Assembly: GCA_028829895.1 (NCBI GenBank)
Contig: CM054181.1
Coordinates: forward strand, 114,629,360 to 114,693,359
Reading direction: 5' to 3'
DNA length: 64,000 nucleotides
Source: Sinotaia quadrata
Lineage: Eukaryota > Mollusca > Gastropoda > Architaenioglossa > Viviparidae
Of the stretch, positions 36,101-49,525 are shown in pieces. The notes under the pieces are model-generated. The model did not search any database, had not been told where the DNA came from, and saw nothing but the letters and a program-made list of their open reading frames with translations. The stretch's first letter is position 1. Each line of letters opens with the position of its first letter. Both the position numbers and the translations under genes were made by a program.

Positions 36101-37605
36101 TGATCCGCCACCAAAACCTCGCATCAAGATAAGTCTTCCTGAAGATTTTAGACGTGTTTCAGCCATCATTGATGTTGACATTATTCCAGAGACACACCGC
36201 AGGGTTAAATTAATGAAGAATGGGTCAGACAAACCACTTGGGTTTTATATCCGAGATGGGTTGAGTGTACGAGTTACACCTGGTGGACTAGAAAAGGTAA
36301 AGAAATAAGTATCTAAATACTTTTTTTCTCTTAGTGTTTTATTTTAGTATCTTATACTGTTGTAAAAAATCCATAACTACTGTATTCTTTTTAATGAGAT
36401 ATAAAGGGTTTTTATGCTGAGTCCATGAATAGTATTAATAAACTGTTACTTTTAATGTTTAATATACAGTTTGAGGAAAAATATATAAGTTAATGTAAGA
36501 ATATCAAAAACAGATTTTGTACATCTTTACTACTTACTGAATAACACTAGACAATCACCTAACTAAAGAAATAAGAATAGTTTTTCTTTATTTTTAATCT
36601 ATTATTACACATTATTTGTTGTTGATCCTTTTAAAAAATCAATAGTCTTTCTGAATTGTCCATCATTTCCTATTCTTAATTGTTAGCATTCGATTAAACA
36701 CCATTTATCCTCATTAGTTTTAGTCAGTTTATTGCCCATAATATAGAATTGTTTAGTCTAAAGTTTTGGGGTTTTATTAAAATCATTCCCCTTCCATCAG
36801 ATTTATACTTTTACAGATAGGAAAGCAGAAGATAAATTTGAAAAAAATGTGTTTGACACAGCTACTTGTGTACTGATTATTATTTATTAATCACTTCACT
36901 GCCCAGTACTTTTTTCTTTGATATGTAGAGTATAACTAACTCTAATGAGCATGTATTTTTAAAAAAAACCTTCAGCAAGTTTTGTTGCGTATTATTTTAA
37001 TTGCCCAGGAGTTAATCTTTCAGCGTAGCATATATGCTTTATACTGCTTAAATGTAAGTATTATATATATATATATATCTACTAGTACTAGGCATTATAT
37101 ATTGTAATTGTCAGTGTTCATGTGTTCACTATTAAATTATGACAGTGTGTTTCTGGGGGGGGAAAAGTAAACTGTGTGAGAAAGATCTTTCAGATGTGTA
37201 ATTGTTTTAATTTAACTGCAGGTTCCTGGTATCTTTATCTCCCGCTTGGTTCCTGGTGGTCTAGCAGAGAGCACAGGTCTGCTGGCTGTTAATGATGAAG
37301 TTCTGGAAGTGAATGGAATCGAGGTGGCTGGAAAATCACTGGACCAGGTGACTGATATGATGGTTGCAAACTCTTCCAATCTTATAATTACCGTCAAGCC
37401 AGTCAATCAGCGTATGACGCTCGCCTCACAGAGAGGGTCTGCATGGCGTGGATCACAGGCATCCTCTACATCACACCATTCATATCGTTCATCAAAATCA
37501 TTTGACAGTGATACAGCTCTTGATAAAGATGATGATGAAGATGAAATCCGGGACCTCTTGTCAGAAAGTAAAAGTGATAAAGACAGTGCTGTTGTTACAC
37601 TTTGA
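27186..37605 (+). CDS. PARD6: Partitioning-defective protein 6 (PAR6), four exons, 313 aa
   Basis: Exons: 27186-27248, 28899-29118, 36022-36296, 37222-37605 (TGA); all in phase. PAR6 is the scaffold that joins aPKC, CDC42-GTP, PAR3 and Crumbs/PALS1 to set apical cell polarity. Residues about 15-95 are a PB1 domain ([15 protein letters not shown], with Lys19 where the aPKC-contacting Lys is expected). Residues 130-145 hold the semi-CRIB ([16 protein letters not shown]), and about 153-250 form the PDZ domain, with carboxylate loop PLGFYI at 166-171 and [16 protein letters not shown] typical of PAR6. The C-terminal tail is Ser/Asp-rich and ends AVVTL, a possible PDZ ligand. It is shorter than the human paralogues as I recall them (roughly 345-375 aa), mainly in the tail. 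Intron 2 is about 6.9 kb. The start matches the usual short basic N-terminus. Confidence 0.95.
30136..30205. mobile_element. hAT-like MITE end
   Basis: CAGGCCTGGGCAAATTTTTT, then ATCAGAAGGGCTGCACA, is the common terminal layout of hAT MITEs. The partner end was not located. It lies in PAR6 intron 2, which otherwise (29119-36021) shows only the repeats listed separately and AT-rich filler. Confidence 0.4.
34635..34738. repeat. Short tandem duplication, about 55 bp
   Basis: GTTAACATTTTGTTATAGTG plus CAGTACATCTGTATAGA occurs twice, with one T/A difference, about 52 bases apart in PAR6 intron 2. Confidence 0.75.
35011..35330. repeat. Tandem repeat of about 75 bp, four copies
   Basis: Units share GTGTTTTGTAGAAAGTA, then ATTGTTGGCCTTTTTGGTC, then TTACATTCAAACATTGCTTA. 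Unit lengths vary from about 70 to 85 bp because of small insertions. It lies in PAR6 intron 2, about 700 bases upstream of exon 3. Confidence 0.85.
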
Positions 37606-38160
37606 AAGTTTATCATTTGGTGTTGTGTGAATTCCAGATATCAAAAGTCAGTATTTCACAGTGTATGGCAACTGCCAGTTTGAGGGGCAGTGCTCTTGTT
37701 TCACTGTTAACATTTCATTGACAGACTTCCTTGATGCAGTTAATAAGCTACACAGAATTTTTTCTTGCATATATCAGAGGGGATATCATTCAAAGACAAC
37801 TCTATGCCAAGCTTCATAAATACTAGTGTGTTTTCATGGTATTTGGCACTGTAGTGTGTAGTGTGTTATTGTGACTTTCAATTAACATGATTGTATTGAC
37901 ATTCCTGAAACTTTCTCTTGTAATTATTCCAATGTTGAAAGTGACAACATTCTTAAAGTGCTTGGAAATTAAAAATCATGTGCTCTCTTACTAATGATAT
38001 TATTTTCTTTTCCAAGTTTATTTAGAAACGTGAGTTATTTTTCTGGAAGGTGTTCAGTTTGGACGATAAATTGCCCTCTCATGTCTGAAGTTGTTTGTGA
38101 TAACTGCTATTTGCCACTGACTTGTTGAATTACTAGCTTTGGTCTGAGTAATTTTTGAGC

Positions 38161-38166
38161 AATAAA
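38161..38166 (+). terminator. Candidate PAR6 polyadenylation signal
   Basis: AATAAA about 555 bases after the PAR6 stop codon. Later AATAAA motifs (for instance near 39166 and 39250) allow longer 3' UTRs. Between here and about 41150 I see only AT-rich sequence with no gene. Confidence 0.4.
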
Positions 38167-41159
38167 ACTGACCTGTTGGGATGTTAATTACAGGAGACAT
38201 CCGAATGGAATTATGATGAATTTATTGAAATATACCAAAAGAAACTGTTAGTTGCTTCTGATTACCTCATTAAGAGTGTGCCACCCAAATGGTTGTGAAT
38301 GAAGTGTATTTCTGTTGGGTATTATTGTCCTCGTGCATTCCTGTGATGGTTAGCTTGACAGATATCTCTGCATACTATTTGGTTCTTGTGACAGGCATGC
38401 ATACTTTGCAGGCAGTGGCAGTACACATGGCATATTGGTACAGAATGGCTGACAAGTATTAGGGCATTTATATTTATCCTAAAATAGGACAGTATTTGTT
38501 ATGCATTTACTGTAATGAGCACCATGTTCACATTCTCTGAATATGTAGTCTAGCTATTGCTAAGCAGATTATATGGGCCCTAAGACTGCATGGAAAAGAA
38601 GTGTCGGGGTGGGTGGGTGGGGTGAAGCTATATTCTTTATAAGTCTGACTCCGTAATGATGAATGCTAATTTCAGGGTTGTTTTTTTTTTTTATAGCATT
38701 TTCAAGCTTTGAAATTCAGATGTCATTTTCTTAACAACAGTTTGCAACACAGCATTTATAAATAGTGTTCTTTAGTATTGTTCAGTGAAGCAACATTAAC
38801 CAGTTTGCTTACAGGTCTTTCTGATGCTGGCTTGTGCTTGCTGTTCTAAAAGATTTTTAGATATAGGTAGATAGTATTCCTCCCCATATTGTTTGGCTTA
38901 ATTTTTTTTAAAGCAGTCTTAACCTGCAAATGTTGTTGAGTACGGTAATCTTGTATGAGAACTGTTTCCTTATATTTCTAAATAGTAAAAATGTAGTTAG
39001 AAAAATAATGTGACTATATATACACTCGTGTTACTAGAGGATTATAGATTGTAGTTATGTTGGAAAGCTGGTGCAGTGAGATGCAGAAACTTAAATTATT
39101 AGAACATTATATATTGAAATTATACTTGGAAGGATGGAAAACAGTACTTATATTGCGAAATATTGCAAAATAAAATTATATTTGAAAAGTATTTCTTTTT
39201 CACTTCCTTAGAGTTGTTGCATTCTAAATTAGCATTATACAAAGTGAGCAAATAAAAATGTTTCAGAGTTTGATTTTTTTAAATTAAAAATTAACTTTCA
39301 CAAACTATATTACAAGAAGTAGTTTGTTTGCATGTATTTTATATTCAGAGCAAGTTATGGTTGCAATCTAGTATTCTTACTTTGTTTTCTTCCTGGAAGG
39401 AAATTTAAATACATTCCCTAATGAAACAAGTATCCGTGCTTCGGTTATTTTGCTCACCTTAATGAAACTAGTTGAAAGATGTGTATATGATAATTCATTA
39501 AAATCTCTCTAATATATAGATATGAGGTTACTGTGTCACTTTCTTCTTACTTGATCCTTGAGTTTGCTGAGTTGAATTTTTAATTATGATGTTCACAGTA
39601 CCCTTTGCACTCAGTAATGTGCTATATCTATCTTCATACTTAACTGGTTGGGTAAATCATGTACCAGGATCTATATTGGCTCACGTGTTTATATAAGGTA
39701 TTTCCAGTAAGATCTGTTTTGTATAGTACAGTATGATGAGAGTTTGTGTTATTCCTGGTTATACAATTATAGTATAATGTATGATGTTATTGAACATATC
39801 TCTCTATCTTTTATATGATATACAGCCAAAATGCCTGTATCAAAAACATTTTGTTAAGTCATTGTTTATTGGTTGTTTTTCTACGTCTAAAAATAAGTGC
39901 TTTTAATTATAATTTTTTTTACATATCATGCAGATTCTACTGTGCCTATTTATATATATATATTTTCTTACAAGAAAGAAATATAATCATTTATTAAAAG
40001 AAAGAATTTTAAAGATGAAAAGTATCAGTTTCTAGATTATATAAAGTATCAAAACTTGATTGTGTATGGAGACACAAGTCATAACATTATTGTTTGCAAC
40101 ATGTCTCTTGTTGGTGGTGATCAGATTTATACATATTAAATATTCTATCATGGACAAATATTACTGGTAAATTTTGCTGTCCTACATATGTAGCGGACAA
40201 TTCAAGCTTTTCAAGCTGCCTAGTTATAATTGTTACTTATCTAACATTTGTGTTTGTATGGTGTGTATATCCATTCACAAAAATAAAAATTATATTAGTG
40301 GCTTGTAGTACTAATAGTGCCTCTGCCTGGTAAATTTGATGAAATATGATGATAATAATAATTTTACTTGACAGTTTTATTGAAAACATTAATCTCTATT
40401 TTTTTTTAGTGAAAGATGATGTAGTCAATGTTTTCCAATTTCCAGTTGGTAATTTAATAAAGAAGCCGTATACAAATTTCACAAGCAAATATAGATTTTT
40501 TTTTAAATCATGACTGTTTAACTGCATATCTTTTACTGTATAAAATGTGCTAAGAACTCTTTCAGTAACATTCCATATATTTGGCAACATTTTATAATGA
40601 ATTTAGAATATGGAATAAGTACTGGTATTGTCATGGTGACATATAATGGAACTGATGAACTTGTATGGGGGGGAACACCTTTCACACAAGATTTTTCATC
40701 TTTATTATTTTGTGCATGCATAAATATCACTTCTTTATCTGATCATTATGTTTATATACCCTTTTTGTTTACATATCATTCACATTAATGAAATAAATGC
40801 ACATTATTTTGCAGATTTAAATAATAAATTATATTGCCATCACACTTGAGTCACTGAATGGAGATGGTTTGTACTTCAGTTCTGAAGTAGACAAAAGAGT
40901 TTGAAAGTGTTGTATGAATGCATTTTATCAGCACCTGAAAATCTTTAATAATTTACCTAAACATTTATAAAAGACAAATTGGCTAAGAAATTTTACAAGA
41001 CAGTATAGGTACAGTAGAATGCAGGTGCTTGCAGAGAGCAAGACACTATTTCTGAAATGGCACTGTTTCTTGAATTTTTAACCATCTTGTTTGTATATAG
41101 TCTTGAGTTTTGAAAAAAATTTATGTGTTAAATTTTTTTTTAAATCTAGGAACTACATT

Positions 41160-42215
41160 TTGTTTAAGTGTGCTTTTGTTTTCATTATGTCGGAATGTCA
41201 GTCATTGTCCATGAGATGTTTACTGTTTGGTCAGTGGAGTCAGCATGGTGATGGTGTCAGTTAACTGGATCAGAAAGCCAGTCATTGTCAATGAGCTGTT
41301 TACTCTTTAGCTAATGGAGTCAAACTGATACTCGTGATTTTGTTAATTAATTGGGTCAGATGTCAGTCTTGTCCATGAGATGTTTAATGTTTACTAATGG
41401 ATTGACACTTGTGATAGTATTAATTGGATCATATATGGTGTTTACCATTTAGCTAATAGAGTAACATTAGATAGTGCTAATTAATTCAGTCAGAATGTCA
41501 CATATTTTCTGTGAGATGTTTTTAGCTAATGGAGTCAAATTAATACTGATGAGTGTTAATTAATTGGGTCGTAGGTGATGATTACTATTTTACTAATTGG
41601 TACTGGAATGATTTTTAGCTAACAGCAATGCAAATTAGTATTTATATGATGTTTAGCTAACAATAATACTGTTATCAAATTTGCACCATATGATGTTCAG
41701 CTAGCAATAGTCAAATTGGCACTCATATGATGTTTTGATCATGGCGATACAGTCATAATGTTATTCACATGATATTGCTAACAGTAATACAGTTGTAAAG
41801 TTACTCACATGATGTTTAGCTAACAATAATGCAGTCGTAATGTTACTCACATATTTAGTTAACAATACAGTTGTAATGTTAATCTCATGGTGTTTAGCTA
41901 ACAAACTGGCACTCAAATGATATTTTGATACCTGTAATATAGTCATAATTTATCTTACAAGATGTTTAGAGTAATAGTTAAATTAGCACCCACATGATAT
42001 TTTGACAACAATAATACAGTTATTTAATACTTATATGTTTAGTAATAATAATTCAGTTAAATTGATACTTTTAATATTTCAAAAGATTTTTAGCTCTTGA
42101 GAGCCAATACAATATTTTAATACTTATAGGGGGTGTTTATTAATATAGTAATTCAGTTAAATTGATACTTTTAATATTTCAAAAGATTTTTAGCTCTTGA
42201 GAGCCAATACAATTT
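41160..42215. repeat. Diffuse tandem repeats and one recent duplication
   Basis: From 41160 to about 42010 phrases like GATGTTTAGCTAACAATAAT and GTCATAATGTTACTCACATG recur every 40-70 bases with much divergence. A segment of about 65 bp starting TAATTCAGTTAAATTGATAC at about 42048 is repeated almost exactly from about 42138. Confidence 0.65.
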
Positions 42216-42299
42216 TTTTTAAAGTCTATAATTACCCTAGAGTAAAAGTAAAGAATACTTTTCCCCATATAATTTTTTCATAATAATTACTATCAACAT

Positions 42300-42323
42300 T
42301 TATATATATATATATATATATAT
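42300..42323. repeat. (AT)n microsatellite
   Basis: A run of about 12 TA units in AT-rich spacer. Flanking sequence to 43600 shows no gene. Confidence 0.8.
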
Positions 42324-43631
42324 TTTAATATATATTTTTACTTTATAGTGTCTTATATGCATGTACTCTAAATATGTGATCAAGCCATATATCTTAATCA
42401 ACAGATGACAGATTTTCCTAGAATATTTGTTCATTCTGACTGGTTGTTATCATGTACAGCATATAATTTATTTGTTTTTGAAATTTCTCTTCAATTAATA
42501 AATAGGGTTTTATATATACTGCTTTATGAACAGGATTTTGTTTATATGTTTGTGTTTCTTTTTCTTTTGCTTTAATAAGCATCTCGGAGTGAGAGATTCC
42601 ATGTAATATACCAAAAACTGGGGTGGGGTGGAAAATCGTAATCTATTTCTGAACTGTTTCTTTATCACTGCAACAAAAATGTCATAGCTATATTGTATTC
42701 AGTAAAAAAACTTTTAGTTTAGTAGTTCTAGAGAACTACTTAATGTTTATAATCATAGATTTTTACTTTTTTATTTAAATATTTGAGGCTGCTTTTCCAA
42801 TTGTAAAGATTTTGTTTGTATGTTTGTTTTTTTAATAAAAAAATATTTATTGAAGATAGGAACAAATGAGCTCTTTTCTAGGGACAATTTTAGAATCAAC
42901 TAGAATCAATTAGAATCTAATACTAGTAATAGACTGAAATAAACATTATTCAGTATTGTTTTACAAGGGTTTTTTTTTGTGGTGTGGTTTTATTTTTAAA
43001 TAACATTTTTATGTATTTTATTTTTTGTTGAATTAATTCTCTGTTTCATGCATTTATGTATAGCTACTTTATTACTGTATTAGTTTGTAGATTTTTCATA
43101 AAACTATTGCATATATATACCCTATGAACAATAAGCATTTAGGAAAGGATATTCATCTGATTTTGTTTCAGTCTTGGTGTAAAACTGTACAACTGCATTC
43201 CAGATTTATTAATCTTGCCTTATGAACAACTGTTAGTATGATAGTCAGCCTTTCTCTGCTAATCAGAATTTACTACACAAGAGTAGCTACTTCAACAGGT
43301 AATTATTGTGTGTGAGATTATATCTTTTAATTTAAGTAATATAGAATCTTAACCAACTGGTTAATATGGAACATGAACACTTTTCAGAAGTGTTGTGTTC
43401 TTTACTGTACATGGATCAACTCTTGGTGTAGAACTGTAAATAAAAAAAATATTGCAGTTTTGTTCAGAAGCAGAACTTTCTGGGAAGAAGTTGGAATAAA
43501 ACAGCTCAGCTCAGGTCCTTAAATATGCAAAATCATTCTGAGAAAATTTCTGTGGTCAATCAAGTCATAACAAAGCAAAACATACAATTTGGTCATTGAC
43601 TTTATGACCACCTCAATCCTATACCTCAGAG

Positions 43632-43785
43632 CAGTGATTCTCAAAGGGTGTGCTGCTGCACACAAATATGCCATGAGAAAAAGCAGCAAGTATTTTTATT
43701 AAAACACAGTGCTGCCACCTACTGTACAGGTGTGCTGTAATATCCCACGTGGCGGAACAATGCTGCAAAAATTTGAGAAACACTG
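43632..43785. mobile_element. hAT-like MITE, 154 bp
   Basis: It begins CAGTGATTCTCAAA and ends TTTGAGAAACACTG, an inverted pair with one extra base. Flanking octamers CCTCAGAG (43624-43631) and CCCTAGAG (43786-43793) look like an eroded 8-bp target duplication. Non-coding. The spacer from 43800 to 46280 shows no gene apart from short AT-rich repeats around 43830-44110. Confidence 0.65.
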
Positions 43786-46283
43786 CCCTAGAGTAACTAC
43801 ACTGTCTGATGTGCTATGTATCTAGTATTAGTAATAAATGTAATATTTAACAAAATTAAGTATGAAGTGCTCTTAGTTTGTGTACTTGTTATGTAATATG
43901 GACAGTTTTTAACTGTGTCTGGCAATAAATGTAATATTGAACAGAAATAAATTTAAATGCTTTTACCTCATGTATCTTTAAGTAATATGGACAGTTTTAA
44001 TTATCTCTCTGGTAATAACTATTTATGAAAAATAAATATGCAATGTTTATTCATGTATCTGTAAGTAATTTGGACAATTGTTTGCTCTGTTTTGGTAATA
44101 AATGTAACTTTTAAAAATATAAGCATGAAATACACCTAGTGCAAATAGTTATACATCACTCATACAATTTCTCTTTTGGTGCTTCAGTCTTTTAATCGGC
44201 TAATTTAATTTGGAAAGTTTCAGGTCAAAGTTGTAATTGGCAAGAAACAGTCTGCCCTATTAATTATTATGTTATTCTCTCCATATTTTTATTATTATTA
44301 TTGTAATGTCACAAAGTCTACATTTCTGAAATAATGTTGTCTTTGCCTCTTCTTGCCTATATCTCAATCCCAACATTCTTGATGTCTTCCAAGACTTTAA
44401 AATTTGTTCTCACATTCATGTTCCAGTTTGTTCAAACCAGGTCTTTCCAGAGAAGTCATTGTTACATTCCTACATTAAGAAAATGTCCACTGTACCTACA
44501 CATCTTGATAAACTGGCTGCAGATTTAGTCTTAGAATTCTGCTTAGTCGGTTATTCGATGGTCTGATTGATGTTTGTATTTGCATGGCTGTCTTCGGAGG
44601 TTTGTGATTTTTAAAAATTTTAGTTATACAATAGAGTGATCATTTGTTTGAATGTTGCTAGGCACAAGTGACTAGCATAAGTGTTAGCTTTTGGAAATAA
44701 GACTGTGAAGAAGTTATGTTGGAATACTCCTGATCATAGAAAGACAGTAAATCAAAAAGATCTTTGTGGTTTTCAATTAGATGATGAATACACGCTGTTT
44801 GTTATCAAGGTATGTTTTCACTTTAACATTATTTTAATGTGTGACCTTTAATGCATATCATGTACAGGATACTGCAGCTTGTTTGTTTTTAAACATTTTG
44901 ATCATTAACACAATGCAGAGTTCTAATAAATTTTATTTGTATACATAATAAATCACAACTTGAATTATTATACTTGTGCTTGTGTTATTTTCAGCTATTG
45001 TATTTAAGAAATGTTTTGTTTTCTATATTTTTTGTATAATTTCTAGACACACACACTCACACACATGTAATAATCTAGTATGCATTCATTAAGTTATAAT
45101 TTAAAGGCACAATGGCTGTCTCTGAAATCATCAAATTGTCAGAAGGGAAAAATTTATTAACTGACAAAACTCTGCTCTAAATAAACCTTTAAACCTATAT
45201 CTACACTCTCATATACTTATTTGTAATTTATCAGCCATTTATTGTATTTGAAGAACTAAAGATTATGTGTGATTTACATCAGCATTTTTTGAGCAGCTCT
45301 GTTTTTCATAAAGATTGGGTCAAAGGTTACTTCCACTATACATAGCCTGTGGAAATTTTTTTTTTTTTTTTTAGTTGAACCACATGCGTTGCAAAATAAC
45401 TTCAGTGGACATTGTTGACTGTTTCACCTCTTTATGAATTTGTGATGTCATACTTATAAAATTAATCTTCTATGCTAATTATGTACAGTGCCAGCTGTCT
45501 GATTTATTTCCATATTTTACTTCATTTCTCAGAAAGTGGTAATTATTTATGGGCAATAAAAGTGTTCAGTTATAAGAGTTTAGTTTATTAACTGCTTCTG
45601 TCATCAAGTATCACTCTCATTAAGTCTTTATCCAAACTACTTAAACACATAAATAAAACTGAAGATAATATATAAATAAATAAAATATGTATTTATATGC
45701 AAGGACAAAATGAAACAAATTATGATACAAAAGAGAGTGCTATTGCTACTGAGGCAAAATGCCACTTAAGAATGATCGATTTCTTTCGTATCTCTCTCTA
45801 AAGCCACCAAATTCCATGTAGGCGGATCCTGCTAAGAATTGAACAAGACCATATGATTTACACTTTGCTTTCAGTACTTGAAATCATGTCTGATGATGAA
45901 CACATGCTTCCAGGAACGTTACTTGTGGGATCAGATGGGTGTCTATCCCTGGAACCAGACTATGAACAATATTGAATATATTGCATTGTAAGCAGGTAGC
46001 CAGTAAAGGACTGACTGAACTGTTTTGTGCAAAACAACTTTAAAAAATGGATATTTAAATAAATACATGCACTTTAGCAACATAAGCCTATGCAACAAAA
46101 TTCTTTTACAGAACTGACTTTAATGGACTTATTGCATGCCCATAATGTATTTTAATTATTAATGTGCTATTCTCCCATGGAGGATAGTCGACAAAGGGCG
46201 ACATTTTTAACACAATATCAAGTAGGTGTCCATGTACTAGTGTTTACACCATATCTTTGGCTGTCGGTCTGTGTGTGTGTGTG

Positions 46284-46409
46284 AGACCTTTCATCTTCAT
46301 GATGTTCTCAGTCTTGGTCTGCTTCTGGGGGATCCCCACATCCTCGCGGTGTGTCTGAGGTGGAGGGCAGGAGGTTTGGCGGAGGGGGGTGGGTGAAACA
46401 GGTCGCACC
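46284..46409 (-). repeat. Dispersed GC-rich repeat, copy B (inverted relative to copy A)
   Basis: On the minus strand it reads from GGTGCGACCTGTTTCACCC to ACATCATGAAGATGAAAGGT, matching 5326-5439 along its length with substitutions and small indels. The overlapping 73-codon minus frame is a repeat product, not a gene. Confidence 0.7.
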
Positions 46410-46791
46410 AGTTTGACGCACACCCTCAACCGCCCTACGTCAAGTGTGCGCAGTTTTACAAACACTGCTTTGGCTAATAATAAACGGGTGTGAGTGTAAC
46501 AACACTACTTTGGCTAATAATAAGCAGATGTTTAAACATCACATCTGCTTACTGAGCGGGTCACAGAGCTCTTAACGAGACAACGTATTTCTTGTCACAT
46601 TTCACAAAACCCAAACAGTAGTTCGTTCACACACGACTTGTTTCCCTTTTTGGGATGATAGTAGCTTCCGGCTGGGACGAGGTGTTCCGCTGTTGTGAGA
46701 GTTGAAGATGATGATAGACAATGGAGGGTTGTTGATAGGAATGTTGTAGAGTGATGATGATGGTATGAATATACTTCCTGACTTGTTTCTA

Positions 46792-46896
46792 GTCGGCTGA
46801 CACTTGTTATATTTACCAGTACGTCGCCTTCAGTACAGATCTAGTCGGCTGACACTTGTTATATTTAACAGTACGTCGCCTTCAGTACAGATCTAG
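46792..46896. repeat. 52-bp tandem duplication
   Basis: CTAGTCGGCTGACACTTGTT with its continuation to TTCAGTACAGAT appears twice in a row with a single C/A difference. Confidence 0.9.
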
Positions 46897-46899
46897 TTC

Positions 46900-48288
46900 G
46901 AGATTGCTTCTAGCTAGTTTGCTAGCTACAGGTGAAATTTAAAGCCAAGCCCGAACTAATCCCATAGCAATCTGAATTAATTATTATTGTTTGTTTCACC
47001 AGTAAGCAGACTTCTGCTGATGTGCTTAAAAAACTTATTATAATCAGAGAGCGAGAGCACAACTCCAGTTTTGACCCCATTCGGTATTCATATATCCACC
47101 ATATAATTGATTTATCAGTCCGTGGGCACATGCATTTTAATATATATATTGTAAAAAAAAAGAGAAATTTGACAAAAGTAAATAAGAATGACTACAGCCG
47201 TCAGTCATACTGATCTAGATTTTATTATTTTACCCAGTGTGATAAAAAAGTAATAACAATTACTATTATTAAATGGTTTTAATAAGTTGCCAGTGATATT
47301 AATAAAAGTTTCATTCCTGCCTGAGGGATTAAAAAAAGAATACATGTATAATAAACTACTTGAAACAGTACTATAATTTTAACGTTTGCCTGCAAAATAT
47401 TGACAATGCATATGTTTGATGATGAGCGCAAGCTTCTAGCAGAAGTGTAAGGATGTGTGAGATCACAGAGGTAATTAGAGCTGGAAGAGTGAAACGTAAC
47501 AAAGAGAAGAGATCTTGTATTCTTTTGTCAACCGGTAGTCACGTGAATTGTCACGATCAGTTCTTAGAGAACAATCACAGAGGTTTTGAATTTTCCTCAC
47601 AAAGCAGAGAAAAAAACACTTATTATAATCAGAGAGAGCACATAAATTGCACAAGGATTTCAATAGCATCAACCATAAGCAACAAGCGGACAGATCTGGT
47701 TCATCGGTTTCAAAAACGCTGCTTAAAAGGATTGAAAATATTGATATAGAATATTCAGGTGAAGATATGATGTTGATGATGTACCACTGTTTGACGCACC
47801 ATATTAAAATTAAAGTTGTAAGTTAGGTTTGCTAGCTGCTGGATATATCAATTATGTATTACATGTGACGCACGTTCTGTCTATAATTAAACACGCTGTG
47901 ATTGGACATTAAGCCGACACTAGCTTTGTGAAACGCGATGCCTGGCACTGTTACTGATAAGGTGTCCGTCTTACTGCCGGCGTCGTATCCGCGTAAACAT
48001 ATTGCCATTCGGCTGAAAATAACTACATAACAAACCGACTCTTACGTGGTTAAGATGTATCAGTCGAAGAACTTATACTACAAGTCGATCTGCAACACAT
48101 AATTCAGCTGATCGAACAATTTCAATCTAGGCTGAATAAAATCGTTTGAAATATAAGCTTTTTATCTAAAATCTCTCTCTCTAACTTTATATTGTTCCAG
48201 ACTGGGTAAATTTGTGTACAGAAAATTCAGTAGGTCGCTAAACTGATCCTAATTAGAGTTACCTCCTAGCATTTAAAAAAAAAAAAGT
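46900..48288. other. Spacer without recognisable gene
   Basis: Short frames (for example 47453-47749) have no recognisable family and no splice logic. A phrase CTTATTATAATCAGAGAG occurs at about 47033 and again at about 47620, suggesting an old duplication. CpG content is somewhat higher around 47860-48100. Confidence 0.5.
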
Positions 48289-48695
48289 ATATTGGAGTTA
48301 GCCACTTAATAATATATCTTTTGCGGTAAATTAAACTAGACTTATCCACTTAGTACAGCTTATATAGTAAATTATAGGTACCCACTTAGTACATCTTTTG
48401 TACTAAATTATAGTTACCCACTTAGTACATTTTTCGTAGTAAATTAATGTTATCCACTTAGTACATTTTTCGTAGTAAATTAATGTTATCCACTTAGTAC
48501 ATCTTTTGTACAAAATTATAGTTACCCACTTAGTACAACTTTTGTACTAAATTATAGTTACCCACTTAGTACATCTTTTGTACTAAATTGAAGTAACCTG
48601 TTTAGCATGCCCTTTCCCCACTTAGTACATCTTTTGTAGAGTTACCCTCTACTAGTCTACTTAGTACATCTTTTGTAGGAAATTGGAGTTACCCT
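48289..48695. repeat. Minisatellite of about 36 bp, roughly ten copies
   Basis: Core CACTTAGTACATCTTTTGTA followed by CTAAATTATAGTTACC. Variants carry TTTTTCGTAG in place of CTTTTGTAC, and two adjacent copies share that variant. Confidence 0.9.
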
Positions 48696-49181
48696 TTGGT
48701 GTCAATCTTTTATTTTTACGTATAGACTTCCTCAGTGAGTCTTACGCGTTACCTAAAACAATCTTTATTCATGTGGAGTTATTATTTTACAGCTCAAAAC
48801 ATTATGTACTTCACCAAACAGCCCCTGCTCGTTTTAGGAGTAATTTTATTCACATTATTTATGGCGAATTCTTAAACTTAAAGTGTCTTTGTTTCATGTA
48901 CAGATTTATTGTTAGTTTAAGCCTTTACTAAGGCGTGTGCGGTTTTTCCCCAGTTGTCATTGGTTAATTTTGTTGCGTTTCTTGTGTCTGATTCTTCAGC
49001 CATCAAGCTGAAGTTAGCGCGAGCATGATTGGAAGTGATGGAACCTACCAGTTATCCTTTCCCAGTCTAGGTTTTACGTAATATACCAGTGACGTATATC
49101 TTCTAGCCAATTGCCTGACTTAATCATTTTATGTTTGTTGTCCGTCCAAGAATCAGACAACAAATAATGTTCGTACGTTAT

Positions 49182-49525
49182 TAATGTTACTAATTGCCTG
49201 GAAGTCCCCATAACTTACTATTACTAATTGCCTGGAAGTCCCCATAACATACTATTACTAATTGCCTGGAAGTCCCCATAACATACTATTACTAATGGCT
49301 TGGAATCCCCATAACTTACTATTACTAATTGCCTGGAAGTCCCCATAACATACAATTACTAATTGCCTGGAAGTCCCCATAACATACTATTACTAATGGC
49401 TTGGAATCCCCATAACTTACTATTACAAGTGGCCTGGAAGTCCCCATAACTTATTATTAACTAATGGCCTGGAATTCCCCGTAAATTGCTGTTACTAGTG
49501 GCCTGGAAGTCCCCCTAAATTAGTG
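49182..49525. repeat. Minisatellite of about 33 bp, ten copies with higher-order order
   Basis: Core ATTGCCTGGAAGTCCCCATA plus ACTTACTATTACTA. A second type, ATGGCTTGGAATCCCC, recurs as the fourth and seventh unit, so units 2-4 and 5-7 form a repeated three-unit block. Confidence 0.9.

Noticed and set aside
44334..44528. 64-codon plus-strand frame
   Set aside because: AT-rich chance frame with no family resemblance or splice context.
47453..47749. 98-codon plus-strand frame
   Set aside because: No recognisable family, no splice partners, and a mirrored frame exists on the other strand.
48289..49525. CRISPR-like array
   Set aside because: Repeats are contiguous with no unique spacers, and the genome is eukaryotic; these are minisatellites.
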